Assembly (NCBI RefSeq): GCF_003003035.1
Contig: NZ_PVTS01000008.1
Span: 124,001 to 188,000 of the forward strand
DNA from: Marinilabilia salmonicolor
GTDB taxonomy: Bacteria > Bacteroidota > Bacteroidia > Bacteroidales > Marinilabiliaceae
DNA length: 64,000 nt
Direction of reading: 5' to 3'
Positions within the stretch are counted from its first letter, which is position 1. Each line of letters begins with the position of its first letter. The notes under the pieces were generated by a model that was not told where the DNA came from, searched no databases, and was given only the letters and a program-made list of their open reading frames with translations. Below are positions 55,593 through 64,000 of this stretch, piece by piece. A program made the position numbers and the translations under genes.

Positions 55593-57278
55593 ATGAAAAT
55601 ATATAAATTCATATTAATCGGGATTTTGGCCTTTGTTACACTTCCTCGTTGTACAGATGATTTTACTGAAATTAACCAAAATCCATCTGCCATTAGTGGA
55701 GATGATATTTCAGCGCGGTATTTTATTACCAAGAGTCAGGTTAAGCTGATGGCTCCCGATCGGTACCCCTATTGGAGAGCGCACTTGATTCATGCCGACA
55801 GATATGCAGGTCATTTTTGCTTAGGTCACTCATCTTCCTGGTGGTCTGATGAATTGGGCTATAGCTATAATGGTGGTTATACCGATGCAGCATGGGATTA
55901 TTTCGAAGGTTATACCGGAACGATTGTTACTTATCTACAGGTAACAGGTGAGGGAGGCGATCGTGAAAACCCATTGGCGCATGCCACAGCTTTGGTTTTA
56001 AAAAGTCTTTTCTATGAGTATTTCTCCGATACCTTTGGAGAAATTCCCTATTCCGAAACGGGCCAATTGGATATTTTATTGCCAAAGTTTGACACACATC
56101 AGTCCATCTATCAGGGAATAATCAATGATCTGGATGCTGCGATGGATGCTATTGGTGACGCTACAAGTACAGGAGAAGCTGATGAAGATCTGGGCGAGAA
56201 TGATTTGTTTTATGGTGGTGATCTTCAAAAATGGAAAAATCTGGCCAATACCATTAAATTACGCATCGCGCTCAAGGCGCTTGGCGCTCCCGGCGCTGAC
56301 TTTGCTCAAACTGCAATTGATGAAGCATTGTCTGCCCCTTTGCTTGCAGATGAAGGGGATAATGCGCTTGTGTTAAAGGATATTGAAATAAGTCAATGGA
56401 ACAGTGCTGCTTATGGAGATGTTTGGTATAATTTCGGAGCAGGATCGGATTGGACCGTTAGTCAGGAAGTGATTAGTTATCTTCAGGATTATGGTGATCC
56501 GAGGCTTTCGAAGTATGCCCAGCCAGCCGTAGGTGGTGAAGTTACTATTCCATGGCCCGATAGTGATGACGAGGCTTTGTATTTGAAGCGGAAAAACTTT
56601 ATTTTATCAGCTCTTGATGCTGCCGGTGCTGTTTATACTGAAGCCACAAATGAAAATGGAGAATCTGTTATTGCCATGGATTCCCTTACTTATTATGTGG
56701 GGCAACCCGTGCGATTAAGAGGAGAGATGTCCAACTATGCCAGGTATGACTTGTTCAGTAAACCAGCCGAGTATATTATTCAGAATAAAGGTGAAGATGA
56801 GCCTATTGCGCCGGAAATAGTGATGACCGCTGCTGAGTCTCATTTTCTTCAGGCTGAGGCGATTGCTCGTGGAGTTGGCTCGGGTGATGCCAATGCACAT
56901 TACCAAATGGGATTGCGTCAGGCCATGCTGTTGTGGAATGTTGATCCTGCTGAGATCGATGATTTTATCGCTAATTCATCAATGGCTACTTTGGATGGCA
57001 CCAATGATTTGGAGAAAATCGCCGTTCAGCGTTGGCTCGCATACTACACCGAAGGCTTCCATGCCTGGGCAGTAGTCAGAGATTTGGGCTATCCGGCAAG
57101 TTTGGCTGACGGAGTCTCAGATCCCGATATATTTGGCTTTGGTGATATCTCGGGACATTATCCGCAGCGCATGCGTTATGGAACCAACGCTTATTCAAGA
57201 AACTTAGACAATTTGCAGGTTGCTATTGGTCGTCAGGGACCTGATGTCCAGGACACAAAAATTTGGTGGGCTAAGTGA
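55593..57278 (+). CDS. SusD/RagB-type binding lipoprotein 2
   Basis: 561 residues with a lipoprotein signal (LAFVTLPRC, Cys at about 20) followed by TDDFTEINQNPSAIS, the N-terminal motif of the SusD-like branch with NQNP. It contains the tryptophan- and tyrosine-rich surface typical of glycan-binding SusD proteins and a C-terminal AVQRWLAYYTEGFHAW helix. Partner of SusC 2. A terminator follows. Confidence 0.9.
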   Translation: MKIYKFILIGILAFVTLPRCTDDFTEINQNPSAISGDDISARYFITKSQVKLMAPDRYPYWRAHLIHADRYAGHFCLGHSSSWWSDELGYSYNGGYTDAAWDYFEGYTGTIVTYLQVTGEGGDRENPLAHATALVLKSLFYEYFSDTFGEIPYSETGQLDILLPKFDTHQSIYQGIINDLDAAMDAIGDATSTGEADEDLGENDLFYGGDLQKWKNLANTIKLRIALKALGAPGADFAQTAIDEALSAPLLADEGDNALVLKDIEISQWNSAAYGDVWYNFGAGSDWTVSQEVISYLQDYGDPRLSKYAQPAVGGEVTIPWPDSDDEALYLKRKNFILSALDAAGAVYTEATNENGESVIAMDSLTYYVGQPVRLRGEMSNYARYDLFSKPAEYIIQNKGEDEPIAPEIVMTAAESHFLQAEAIARGVGSGDANAHYQMGLRQAMLLWNVDPAEIDDFIANSSMATLDGTNDLEKIAVQRWLAYYTEGFHAWAVVRDLGYPASLADGVSDPDIFGFGDISGHYPQRMRYGTNAYSRNLDNLQVAIGRQGPDVQDTKIWWAK

Positions 57279-57299
57279 CGTTGAAACATTTTTTTTGAG

Positions 57300-57328
57300 G
57301 AGCTGTCTTTAGGGGCAGCTCTTTTTGT
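57300..57328 (+). terminator. Terminator after SusC/D pair 2
   Basis: GAGCTGTC pairs with GGCAGCTC, followed by five T, 22 bases after the SusD stop. Confidence 0.85.
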
Positions 57329-57368
57329 TTTCTGGATACTTAAGATTAAAAAAGTGAAGTTATTTAGA

Positions 57369-57377
57369 TGTAATATG
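57369..57377. promoter_or_regulatory. Degenerate operator-like site before the dehydrogenase gene
   Basis: TTAGATGTAATATGTAATAA shares AGATGTAATA with the other candidate operators but ends in TG rather than CA, so only one half-site is intact. No clear promoter was found next to it. Confidence 0.3.
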
Positions 57378-57548
57378 TAATAAGTATTATAACTTTAGGG
57401 ATGATTTTTTATTAACCACATCAAAGAGGGTTTAATAAAAGAACGTGTATTAACCTTGTAATTTTTGTATTGATTGTTTATTGAAGTTTGTAGTTAAATG
57501 TTGTTCCGGGTTTTATCTCTTGCCCGGTATTTATTTTTTGAAGAATCT

Positions 57549-60401
57549 ATGGGACGCAGAAATATTAATTCTAAAAAGTTCTGGCAACAGTTAAAGTTAA
57601 TATTGCCGGATTCCAGAATTTTTACTGACACACTTTATACTCTTGCCAAAGGCACTGATGCTGGTTTTTATAGGCTTATACCTGAAATGGTTTTACGGGT
57701 CGAATCGGAAAAAGAAATGGTGCGTGTGCTTGAGCTTTGTTCATTTTTTGAAATTCCTGTCACCTTTAAATCAGGAGGTACCAGTTTAAGCGGACAAACC
57801 ATAACCAACTCAGTACTCATAGATACCGGTGACGGTTTTTCGGATTTTACAATTTCGCAGGACGGGCAATATGCAAGGTTTCAAAGCGGAATTTCCGGAG
57901 GACTTGCAAATGCTCGTTTAACATCCTATGGCCGTAAGCTGGGGCCAAGTCCGGCTTCAATCAATTCGGCCCGTATCGGGGGCATTGTTTCCAATAACGC
58001 CAGTGGGGCAAGTTATGGTATTCGTTATAATAGTTACAATACGGTGGAGAGCATGCGCATCGTTTTGGCTGATGGCACAGTGCTTGACACCGGCGATTCC
58101 GAATCGCGGAGAAGCTTTGAGAAAACTCACTCCGGCATGTTGAGTCAGTTAAAGGATCTTAGTAAATCTGCTAGATCAAATGAAGGAGTCAGGAAGAAAA
58201 TCCAGCATAAATTTGAGTTAAAAAATACGTGTGGATATGGTGTGAATTCTCTCATTGACTTTGAAGATCCCATTGATGTTCTTCAGCATCTGATGATTGG
58301 GTCGGAGGGAACTTTGGGCTTTATTTCTGAAGTAAGCTTTAAAACAGTCAGAGAATATGGCTTAAAAGCTACTTCCATGGTATTTTTTAAAAATATCAAA
58401 TCGGCTTGTGAGGCTATTTTACCATTGCGGGGCTGCAGTGTAAGTGCTGCCGAACTGATGGATCGGAATGCTTTGCGCTCAGTTGAAAATAAGTCAGGGA
58501 TGCCTCCGGTGCTTAAAACTCTGGATGAAGAAGTTGTTGCTTTGTTGATTGAAACATCTGCGGAAGAGGAAGATTTGCTCTACACCCGGATGAAAGAAAT
58601 TGAGGAGGCGCTGAACTTTTTTGATACGGTTTATCCGGTGGAATTTACAACTGATAAAGATGAGTATAACAAGCTGTGGAAAGTTCGCAAGGGGCTTTTT
58701 ACTTCTGCTGCGGCATCGCGCCCCAAAGGTACGGCTTGTATTATCGAAGATTTGGCTTTCAGGGCAGAGGTTTTGGGTGATGCTTTGGTAGATCTTAAAA
58801 AACTCATAGAGGAGTTCGGGTATGTGGGGTATGTGATTTGGGGGCATTTGTTGGATGGCAATATCCATTTTGTTATGATGCCTGATTTCAACAAGCGATC
58901 TGGTGTTGAGACGTACCGCAAATTTATGGAGGCTTTGGTGAAGTTGGTGGTTCACAAATATGACGGAAGTTTGAAAGCCGAGCACGGTACCGGACGTAAT
59001 ATGGCTCCTTTTGTGAGAGAGGAATGGGGTGAGGAGATTTATGATCTGATGAAAAAGATTAAGGATGTGATTGATCCTCGTGGAATACTTAATCCCGGAG
59101 TCATAATAAATGACGATCCGGAGATTCATCTAAAAAATCTGAAACCTCTTCCTGTTGCTCATGATTTAATAGACAACTGTATAGAGTGTGGATTTTGTGA
59201 AATCAATTGTCCCTCCCGTGGGATTACACTTACGCCCAGACAACGCATTGTGGCCTATCGCGAAATGCATCGATTGTCCTTGGAGGGCAACGACAAAGAC
59301 AGACTTTCGGAGCTTAAAAAGAGATATAACTATGATGGCGATGCCACGTGTGCTACCGATGGCCTTTGTGAGTTGGCATGTCCTGTGGATATAAACACCG
59401 GGAAATTAATCAAAGATCTCCGGTTTGATGGCAATTCTTCTACGGGCAACAAGGTTGCCTCCTGGATTGCAAATCATATGAGTTCGGTTACTTTGTCAGG
59501 AAGATTTGTTCTGGGAGTTGTTGGAGGTGCTCATAGGGTTTTGGGGACTAAGGTTATGTCTGGTGTCTCTAGTTTTTTGTTTAAAGTGTCGGGGCATCGC
59601 ATTCCTTTGTGGAATCCGAATATGCCGCATGGAGGGCCATCTTATTCAGTGTATGAGTCAAATGGGCAGGGCTCCGGGAAGGATACAGTGGTTTATTTCC
59701 CCACTTGTATCAATCGTACCATGGGTAAGTCTGCCGATTATGGCAAAGAGATGGCAGTGGTGGAAAAGACCCGGCAATTGCTCGAGAAAGCCGGGTTTAA
59801 CGTGGTTTTCCCTGAGGGCTTGAAGAATCTTTGCTGCGGAATGGCTTTCGATAGTAAAGGTTTTAAAGAGCAGGGACTGCGAAAGGCCAAAGAACTTGAT
59901 CAGGCATTGCTAAAAGCTTCCCAAAGCGGGAAATATCCGGTTTATTGCGATATGAGTCCCTGTTTATTGAGGATGAAGGAGACGCTTTCTTCCGAGTTGG
60001 ATCTTTATGAACCGGTGGAGTTTATCTTAAAATACTTTCCGGACAGGCTTCATTTTAAAAAACTAAATAAAAAAATTGCCATACACACTACCTGCAGTAG
60101 TACGAAAATGGGGCTGGAAAACAAATTACTTCAGCTTGCGCAGATGTGTGCAGAAGGAGTGATTGTCCCGGATGAAGTGGGCTGCTGTGGTTGGGCCGGC
60201 GATCGTGGTTTTACACATCCCGAACTGAATGCTTCCGCGCTTAAACCTTTAAAGCGTCAATTGCCCGATGATGTGGAAAGTGGTTACAGTACCAGTCGTA
60301 CTTGCGAAATAGGTTTGTCGCTCCATAGTGGGATTTCCTATAAATCGATTGTTTATTTGGTGGATGAGGCGACAGAAAAATACAATACAGGGAGTTTTTG
60401 A
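57549..60401 (+). CDS. FAD-linked oxidase with 4Fe-4S and CCG domains, D-lactate dehydrogenase-like
   Basis: 950 residues from 57549; an in-frame ATG at 57498 would add 17. The order is FAD_binding_4 (FKSGGTSLSGQT, NNASGASYGIRYNSY), FAD-oxidase C-terminal domain (IWGHLLDGNIHF, AEHGTGRN), two ferredoxin-type clusters (C544-x2-C-x2-C-x3-CP and C601-x5-C-x3-CP), then two CCG domains (VYFPTCIN, NLCCGMAF; HTTCSSTK, EVGCCGWAGDRG). This is the architecture of quinone-linked D-lactate and glycolate dehydrogenases. Oxidation of the D-lactate released by MurQ is the likely reason for its presence. Cytoplasmic face of the inner membrane is expected; no signal peptide. Confidence 0.87.
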   Translation: MGRRNINSKKFWQQLKLILPDSRIFTDTLYTLAKGTDAGFYRLIPEMVLRVESEKEMVRVLELCSFFEIPVTFKSGGTSLSGQTITNSVLIDTGDGFSDFTISQDGQYARFQSGISGGLANARLTSYGRKLGPSPASINSARIGGIVSNNASGASYGIRYNSYNTVESMRIVLADGTVLDTGDSESRRSFEKTHSGMLSQLKDLSKSARSNEGVRKKIQHKFELKNTCGYGVNSLIDFEDPIDVLQHLMIGSEGTLGFISEVSFKTVREYGLKATSMVFFKNIKSACEAILPLRGCSVSAAELMDRNALRSVENKSGMPPVLKTLDEEVVALLIETSAEEEDLLYTRMKEIEEALNFFDTVYPVEFTTDKDEYNKLWKVRKGLFTSAAASRPKGTACIIEDLAFRAEVLGDALVDLKKLIEEFGYVGYVIWGHLLDGNIHFVMMPDFNKRSGVETYRKFMEALVKLVVHKYDGSLKAEHGTGRNMAPFVREEWGEEIYDLMKKIKDVIDPRGILNPGVIINDDPEIHLKNLKPLPVAHDLIDNCIECGFCEINCPSRGITLTPRQRIVAYREMHRLSLEGNDKDRLSELKKRYNYDGDATCATDGLCELACPVDINTGKLIKDLRFDGNSSTGNKVASWIANHMSSVTLSGRFVLGVVGGAHRVLGTKVMSGVSSFLFKVSGHRIPLWNPNMPHGGPSYSVYESNGQGSGKDTVVYFPTCINRTMGKSADYGKEMAVVEKTRQLLEKAGFNVVFPEGLKNLCCGMAFDSKGFKEQGLRKAKELDQALLKASQSGKYPVYCDMSPCLLRMKETLSSELDLYEPVEFILKYFPDRLHFKKLNKKIAIHTTCSSTKMGLENKLLQLAQMCAEGVIVPDEVGCCGWAGDRGFTHPELNASALKPLKRQLPDDVESGYSTSRTCEIGLSLHSGISYKSIVYLVDEATEKYNTGSF

Positions 60402-60598
60402 TCGGTACGCTGCTGGGAGGGCGCTGTTGGCATTGAATTTACGCTTTTTATTATTCAACTTGCAGATATTATTGCCCGAGTTGGTCTTCAATTAAAATTG
60501 AGAAATGAGGTGCCATTGATGCGGGTAAATAATTAAGGATTTTGGAAACTCCTATATGTCTGCCTGGCGGCAGGCATTATAGTTAATCGTCAAATCTT

Positions 60599-61738
60599 AT
60601 GCAGATGGAAAAAATTTTTTCTATTTTAATGATTGGAATAGCCATAAGCGCTTGTTCCTCCACAGAAAAAACGATTGATTCTTCTTTGAAGCCAGTAACA
60701 AGAGCCGTTATTGCTTATGTATTTCCCGGAAACCTGGTGCTTGAAAGTGATGAGATAGCCGCCGGCAAACTCACACATGTCAATTATGCTTTTGCAAATA
60801 TTCAGGATGGGGAGATGGTTGAAGGATACGAGGCTGATTCTGCAAATTTTGTGGTTTTAAATCGACTCAAAAAGGACAATCCATCATTGAAAATACTGGT
60901 TTCGGTAGGTGGTTGGGGGTGGTCCGGCGGATTTTCTGACATGGCATTGACAAAAGAAAGCAGGACCCGTTTTATCCAAAGTGCTTTGGCGTTTATTGAA
61001 AGGCATCGTTTGGATGGACTGGATATCGATTGGGAATATCCGGGACTTCCGGGGGCAGGAAATACTCACCGTCCTGAAGACAAAGAGAACTTTACATTGT
61101 TGTTGAAAGAATGTCGCAGCGCTCTTGATGCAGCAGATGAATCAAAGCACTATTTGTTGACCATTGCAGCTGCTGCTTCTTCAGATTTTCTGGAAAAAAC
61201 AAATATGCAGGAGGCTTCTCAATATCTGGACATGGTTAATCTTATGACTTATGACTTTGCCGGAGAGTGGGATGACGCTGTCCGTCATCATGCCAATTTA
61301 TATCCGTCTGAATATTATGAGTTGGGAAATTCTGTGTCGGAAACCGTATCAAGGTTTATTAAAGTGGGCGTGCCAGCAGAGAAAATGGTTGTTGGAGTTC
61401 CATTTTACGGCAGAGGATGGAGAAATTGCACAAAAGTTAATGATGGCATCGGGCAATCAGGGGACGGTCTGTCTAATGTTAACCTTTCTTATCGCAATTT
61501 GAAGACAAATTATTTAAGTGATTCTAAATACAAGCAGGGATGGGACGATTCAGCGAAAGCGCCCTATTTGTTTAATGAAGAAGAACGGATTTTTATAACC
61601 TATGAAAATCCGCGGTCATTGCATTTGAAATGTGGTTTTGTTAAAGACAATAATCTAAAAGGTGTGATGTTTTGGGAATATTTTGGGGATTATGACGAAG
61701 AGTTGTTGTCTGTCATTAGTGGTGAGATGATTCGGTGA
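60599..61738 (+). CDS. GH18 family lipoprotein (chitinase-like)
   Basis: 379 residues with a lipoprotein signal (IGIAISAC). The GH18 barrel shows the substrate strand ILVSVGGWGWSGGF and the catalytic DGLDIDWEYPG with E146 as acid, then MTYDFAGEW and a C-terminal GVMFWEYFGD. GH18 enzymes cut beta-1,4 bonds next to GlcNAc by substrate-assisted catalysis; chitin, chito-oligosaccharide, glycoprotein or peptidoglycan GlcNAc are all possible. It interrupts a duplicated dehydrogenase segment: the complete gene lies before it and a 3' fragment after it. A small hairpin (TGCCTGGCGGCAGGCA) precedes it. Confidence 0.9.
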   Translation: MQMEKIFSILMIGIAISACSSTEKTIDSSLKPVTRAVIAYVFPGNLVLESDEIAAGKLTHVNYAFANIQDGEMVEGYEADSANFVVLNRLKKDNPSLKILVSVGGWGWSGGFSDMALTKESRTRFIQSALAFIERHRLDGLDIDWEYPGLPGAGNTHRPEDKENFTLLLKECRSALDAADESKHYLLTIAAAASSDFLEKTNMQEASQYLDMVNLMTYDFAGEWDDAVRHHANLYPSEYYELGNSVSETVSRFIKVGVPAEKMVVGVPFYGRGWRNCTKVNDGIGQSGDGLSNVNLSYRNLKTNYLSDSKYKQGWDDSAKAPYLFNEEERIFITYENPRSLHLKCGFVKDNNLKGVMFWEYFGDYDEELLSVISGEMIR

Positions 61739-61849
61739 AGAAAAAATCCCCTTAATCAAAGAATTGAGCGTTGTTTTAGGCAATCCTGGCAAAATTAGTT
61801 TTTAGTAAGTGAACAATATGGCATATAAGCTGCTTGTTTTGGTTTCAGG

Positions 61850-62143
61850 TTGGTGCCGAAATATGAATTACTTCTGGTAGCTCCTATGTGTGCCGAAGAG
61901 GTGGTTGTCCCTGATGAAGTGGGGTGTTGTGGCTGGGCCGGTGACCGTGGATTTACTCATCCCGAGCTGAATGCCTCGGCGCTTAAACCGCTGAAGCGTC
62001 AATTGCCCGATGGTGTTGAGAGTGGTTATTCCACCAGTCGTACCTGCGAAATAGGTTTATCATTGCACAGCGGTGTTTCCTATAAGTCGATTGTCTATTT
62101 GGTTGATGAGGCTACTCATGAAAAAGTAAATAAAAAAAATTAA
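61850..62143 (+). pseudogene. 3' fragment of a second dehydrogenase gene
   Basis: The 97-residue frame repeats the last part of the FAD/Fe-S dehydrogenase: from MCAE to DEAT, 73 of 77 residues agree, including VPDEVGCCGWAGDRGFTHPE. The DNA differs mostly at third codon positions, so the copies diverged under selection before this one lost its first 90 percent. No start signal or remaining domain would allow function. A terminator follows it. Confidence 0.85.
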
Positions 62144-62177
62144 AAACCAATCTGGCTTTTAGTGATTATTTCTTAAT

Positions 62178-62212
62178 AAGTCCGTTGCTTCTCAATAAGT
62201 GCGGACTTTTCT
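62178..62212 (+). terminator. Terminator after the dehydrogenase fragment
   Basis: AAGTCCG (62178-62184) pairs with CGGACTT (62202-62208), followed by T residues. It is probably the original terminator of the lost gene. Confidence 0.65.
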
Positions 62213-62356
62213 TTTGCTTTCTGCTTCTTAAATATTTTCTGATTGCTGTTTCCTGTTCTTTATTTACCGTATGAAAAAGTAGAGGCTGCCTGACGCTTAA
62301 GCTGCGGCCTGGAGGTAGGTGATTAATCTTTTCATGTAAAAAAGTATTAAAAAAAC

Positions 62357-62387
62357 TTGTTAATAAAAATTTTAAGAAATAGATTTG
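62357..62387 (+). promoter_or_regulatory. Promoter of SusC 3
   Basis: TTG (62357-62359), 20 bases, TAGATTTG (62380-62387), followed by a leader of about 85 bases. Confidence 0.65.
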
Positions 62388-62477
62388 CAGAAAGAAAATA
62401 AAATAATGAAAACATTCTTTGGTGAGAATTTTTTAAAAAGAACGCTTTGTTGATTAATTCATAAAAATCAAACCGTA

Positions 62478-64000
62478 ATGAAGGCAAGTTTTTTAGTGAT
62501 TTTGGTTTTAAGTATTTTCTCTTTATCGGTTTTCGGTCAGGAAACCGTTGTAAGGGGGAAAGTTGTTGATGAAAAAGGTGGCCCTTTACCAGGGGCCAGT
62601 GTGGTTGCCAGGGGTACTTCGGCAGGTACCATTACAGATATGAATGGCAACTTTGAGTTAAATGTTCCGGAAACAGCAGAAGTTTTAACATTTAGCTTCA
62701 TCGGTTTTGAAAGTGTTGAGCTTCCCCTGGATGGAAGGGCTTTTTACGATGTGGTATTGCAACCCACCGTCACCGATCTGGATGAAGTCGTGGTTACCGC
62801 TCTTGGAATAAAGCGTGATGCCAAGGCTCTGGGTTACGCTGTCCAGCAGGTTGGTGGTGAAGAAATGGAAGATGCTTCGGGTATTGCTCCGTTGTCCGGC
62901 TTGAGTGGAAAAGTCTCCGGGCTAAACATCTCCGGCTCCGGTAATGGTCCTGCAGGATCTACCAAGGTTCTGATTCGCGGGGTTAATTCATTGACCGGAT
63001 CCAATGATCCTCTTTACGTGGTGGATGGTGTACCCATGGATAATTCAGGAGGTGCATCCGGAACCGAATGGGGTGGTTTTGATTATGGTAATGCGGCCAA
63101 TAATATCAATCCTTCTGATATTGAATCCATTTCTGTCCTTAAAGGTGGAGCCGCTGCTGCCTTGTATGGTGCCCGTGGACAAAACGGGGTGATCATGATT
63201 ACTACCAAAAGTGGATCGGAGCAAAAAGGTCTTGGTATTTCTGTTAGCTCGTCATACGAAATTGCGAATCCGCTTATAAAGCCCGATTTTCAGAATAACT
63301 ACTCTCAGGGTGCGGCTGGTAAATTTGAGCCCTTAAGCTACAGAAGCTGGGGGGCTAAAATGAATGGACAAAGTGTTACCAACTTTTTGAATGAAGAACA
63401 GCAACTCCGTTCTCCTGCAGAGCATCCATATGATACATTTTTTCAAACGGGAACTACTTTAACCAATACGGTAAGCTTGAATAACCGTAATGAAAAAAAT
63501 GGTGTTTATTTTTCTGCCAGTCAGATGAATAATGAAAACCTTCAGCCTGGAAGTACTTACGATAAAAGTTCTTTCACCATTCGGTTCGATACCAAACCAG
63601 CCGAATATTTTAAGTTGGATACCAAACTGAATTATGTATATACCGAGGCTGAGAATCGTCCCAACCTGGCAGGGTCCCCTGATAATCCTGTGTATCTGAT
63701 GACTGTTATGCCTCGCTCGGTTGGATTCGACCAGTTGAAGCCTTATCGCACTGTAGATGGATATCCGGTTGTATGGACCAGTCAGTACCAAAGAAATAAT
63801 GACGGAACCATTGCCTGGCGCAATGCCCCTCCCGAATTTGCAAGTTCTCCGCTGCTTCAGAATCCATACTGGGCCATCAATGAAAACAGGAATGAAGACA
63901 GCCGTAACCGGTTAATTGGATTTGCTGAAGCTTCCATTGACTTCAAAGAACTCCTGAATCTGGGGTTCAAGTTAGAGTTTAAAGGAAAAGCCGGTGTCGA
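62478..64000 (+). CDS. SusC/RagA-type TonB-dependent transporter 3, 3' end outside the window
   Basis: The first 507 codons are present. A signal peptide (KASFLVILVLSIFSLSVFGQ) leads to a CarboxypepD_reg-like domain (GKVVDEKGGPLPGASVV) and a plug starting LDEVVVTALGIKRDAKALGYAVQQ; the barrel has begun when the window ends. It is closer in its plug start to SusC 2 than to SusC 1. A SusD gene is expected just downstream. It has its own promoter. Confidence 0.92.
   Translation, partial: MKASFLVILVLSIFSLSVFGQETVVRGKVVDEKGGPLPGASVVARGTSAGTITDMNGNFELNVPETAEVLTFSFIGFESVELPLDGRAFYDVVLQPTVTDLDEVVVTALGIKRDAKALGYAVQQVGGEEMEDASGIAPLSGLSGKVSGLNISGSGNGPAGSTKVLIRGVNSLTGSNDPLYVVDGVPMDNSGGASGTEWGGFDYGNAANNINPSDIESISVLKGGAAAALYGARGQNGVIMITTKSGSEQKGLGISVSSSYEIANPLIKPDFQNNYSQGAAGKFEPLSYRSWGAKMNGQSVTNFLNEEQQLRSPAEHPYDTFFQTGTTLTNTVSLNNRNEKNGVYFSASQMNNENLQPGSTYDKSSFTIRFDTKPAEYFKLDTKLNYVYTEAENRPNLAGSPDNPVYLMTVMPRSVGFDQLKPYRTVDGYPVVWTSQYQRNNDGTIAWRNAPPEFASSPLLQNPYWAINENRNEDSRNRLIGFAEASIDFKELLNLGFKLEFKGKAGV

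Larger units (their letters stand above)
62144..62477. other. Intergenic region before SusC 3
   Basis: Holds the terminator above and the SusC 3 promoter. No gene and no TGTAnTACA site is visible. Confidence 0.6.

Overview
The window is chromosomal DNA of a Bacteroidota bacterium, probably of the Bacteroidales/Marinilabiliales type. The evidence is three SusC-type porin genes (two with SusD partners), an RprX/RprY-like two-component system, promoters of the Bacteroidota form (TTTG, about 19-22 bases, then TAnnTTTG) and start codons without Shine-Dalgarno sequences. No plasmid, phage or CRISPR genes are visible.

Left part (1-18.4 kb) is mostly housekeeping: the groEL 3' part, a sugar-nucleotide epimerase, lepA, rprY-rprX, rnc-fabF-acpP, purN, an M23 peptidase, a YitT-like membrane protein, leuS, then a pectinesterase/esterase pair and tRNA-Arg(CCG). 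A small element with inverted ends lies at 11.85-12.08 kb.

Right part (19-62 kb) reads as one large peptidoglycan/MurNAc salvage locus. A FadR-type GntR regulator comes first, then the murK-like kinase and murQ etherase pair. Divergent from these is a long plus-strand operon (22.4-38.3 kb): zinc amidase, glycosyltransferase, HIT-like protein, SpoIID-domain protein, GH9-deacetylase fusion, AmpG-like permease, GHL10/DigH-like hydrolase, sodium symporter and HGSNAT/NagX-like acetyltransferase. After a pirin gene follow namZ (GH171), an NlpC/P60 lipoprotein, an exported-looking L-Ala-D/L-Glu epimerase, SusC/D pair 1, a second namZ, a GH3C-beta-lactamase protein, SusC/D pair 2, a D-lactate-dehydrogenase-like FAD/Fe-S protein, a GH18 lipoprotein, a fragment of a second dehydrogenase gene, and the start of a third SusC.

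Inferred flow: SusC/D import wall fragments. Periplasmic amidase, NlpC/P60, DigH-like, GH9-CE4, GH18, NamZ and AmiE-like enzymes reduce them to MurNAc, GlcNAc/GlcN and peptides. AmpG/SSS carriers bring these in. MurK and MurQ convert MurNAc to GlcNAc-6-phosphate plus D-lactate, the lactate is oxidised by the FAD/Fe-S enzyme, and the epimerase handles L-Ala-D-Glu. It resembles in content the Bacillus murQ-murR-murP-amiE-nagZ-namZ operon rebuilt around SusC/D.

Two regulatory signals stand out. A palindrome TGTAnTACA occurs upstream of murK/amidase, namZ1 and nlpC (twice), with a degenerate copy before the dehydrogenase gene; it is a plausible operator of the GntR protein. An approximately 95-base leader repeat with a tiny conserved reading frame (MKRAWQRLPQK) and a covarying stem occurs in three tandem units before the amidase gene and once, 15 kb away, before the acetyltransferase gene.
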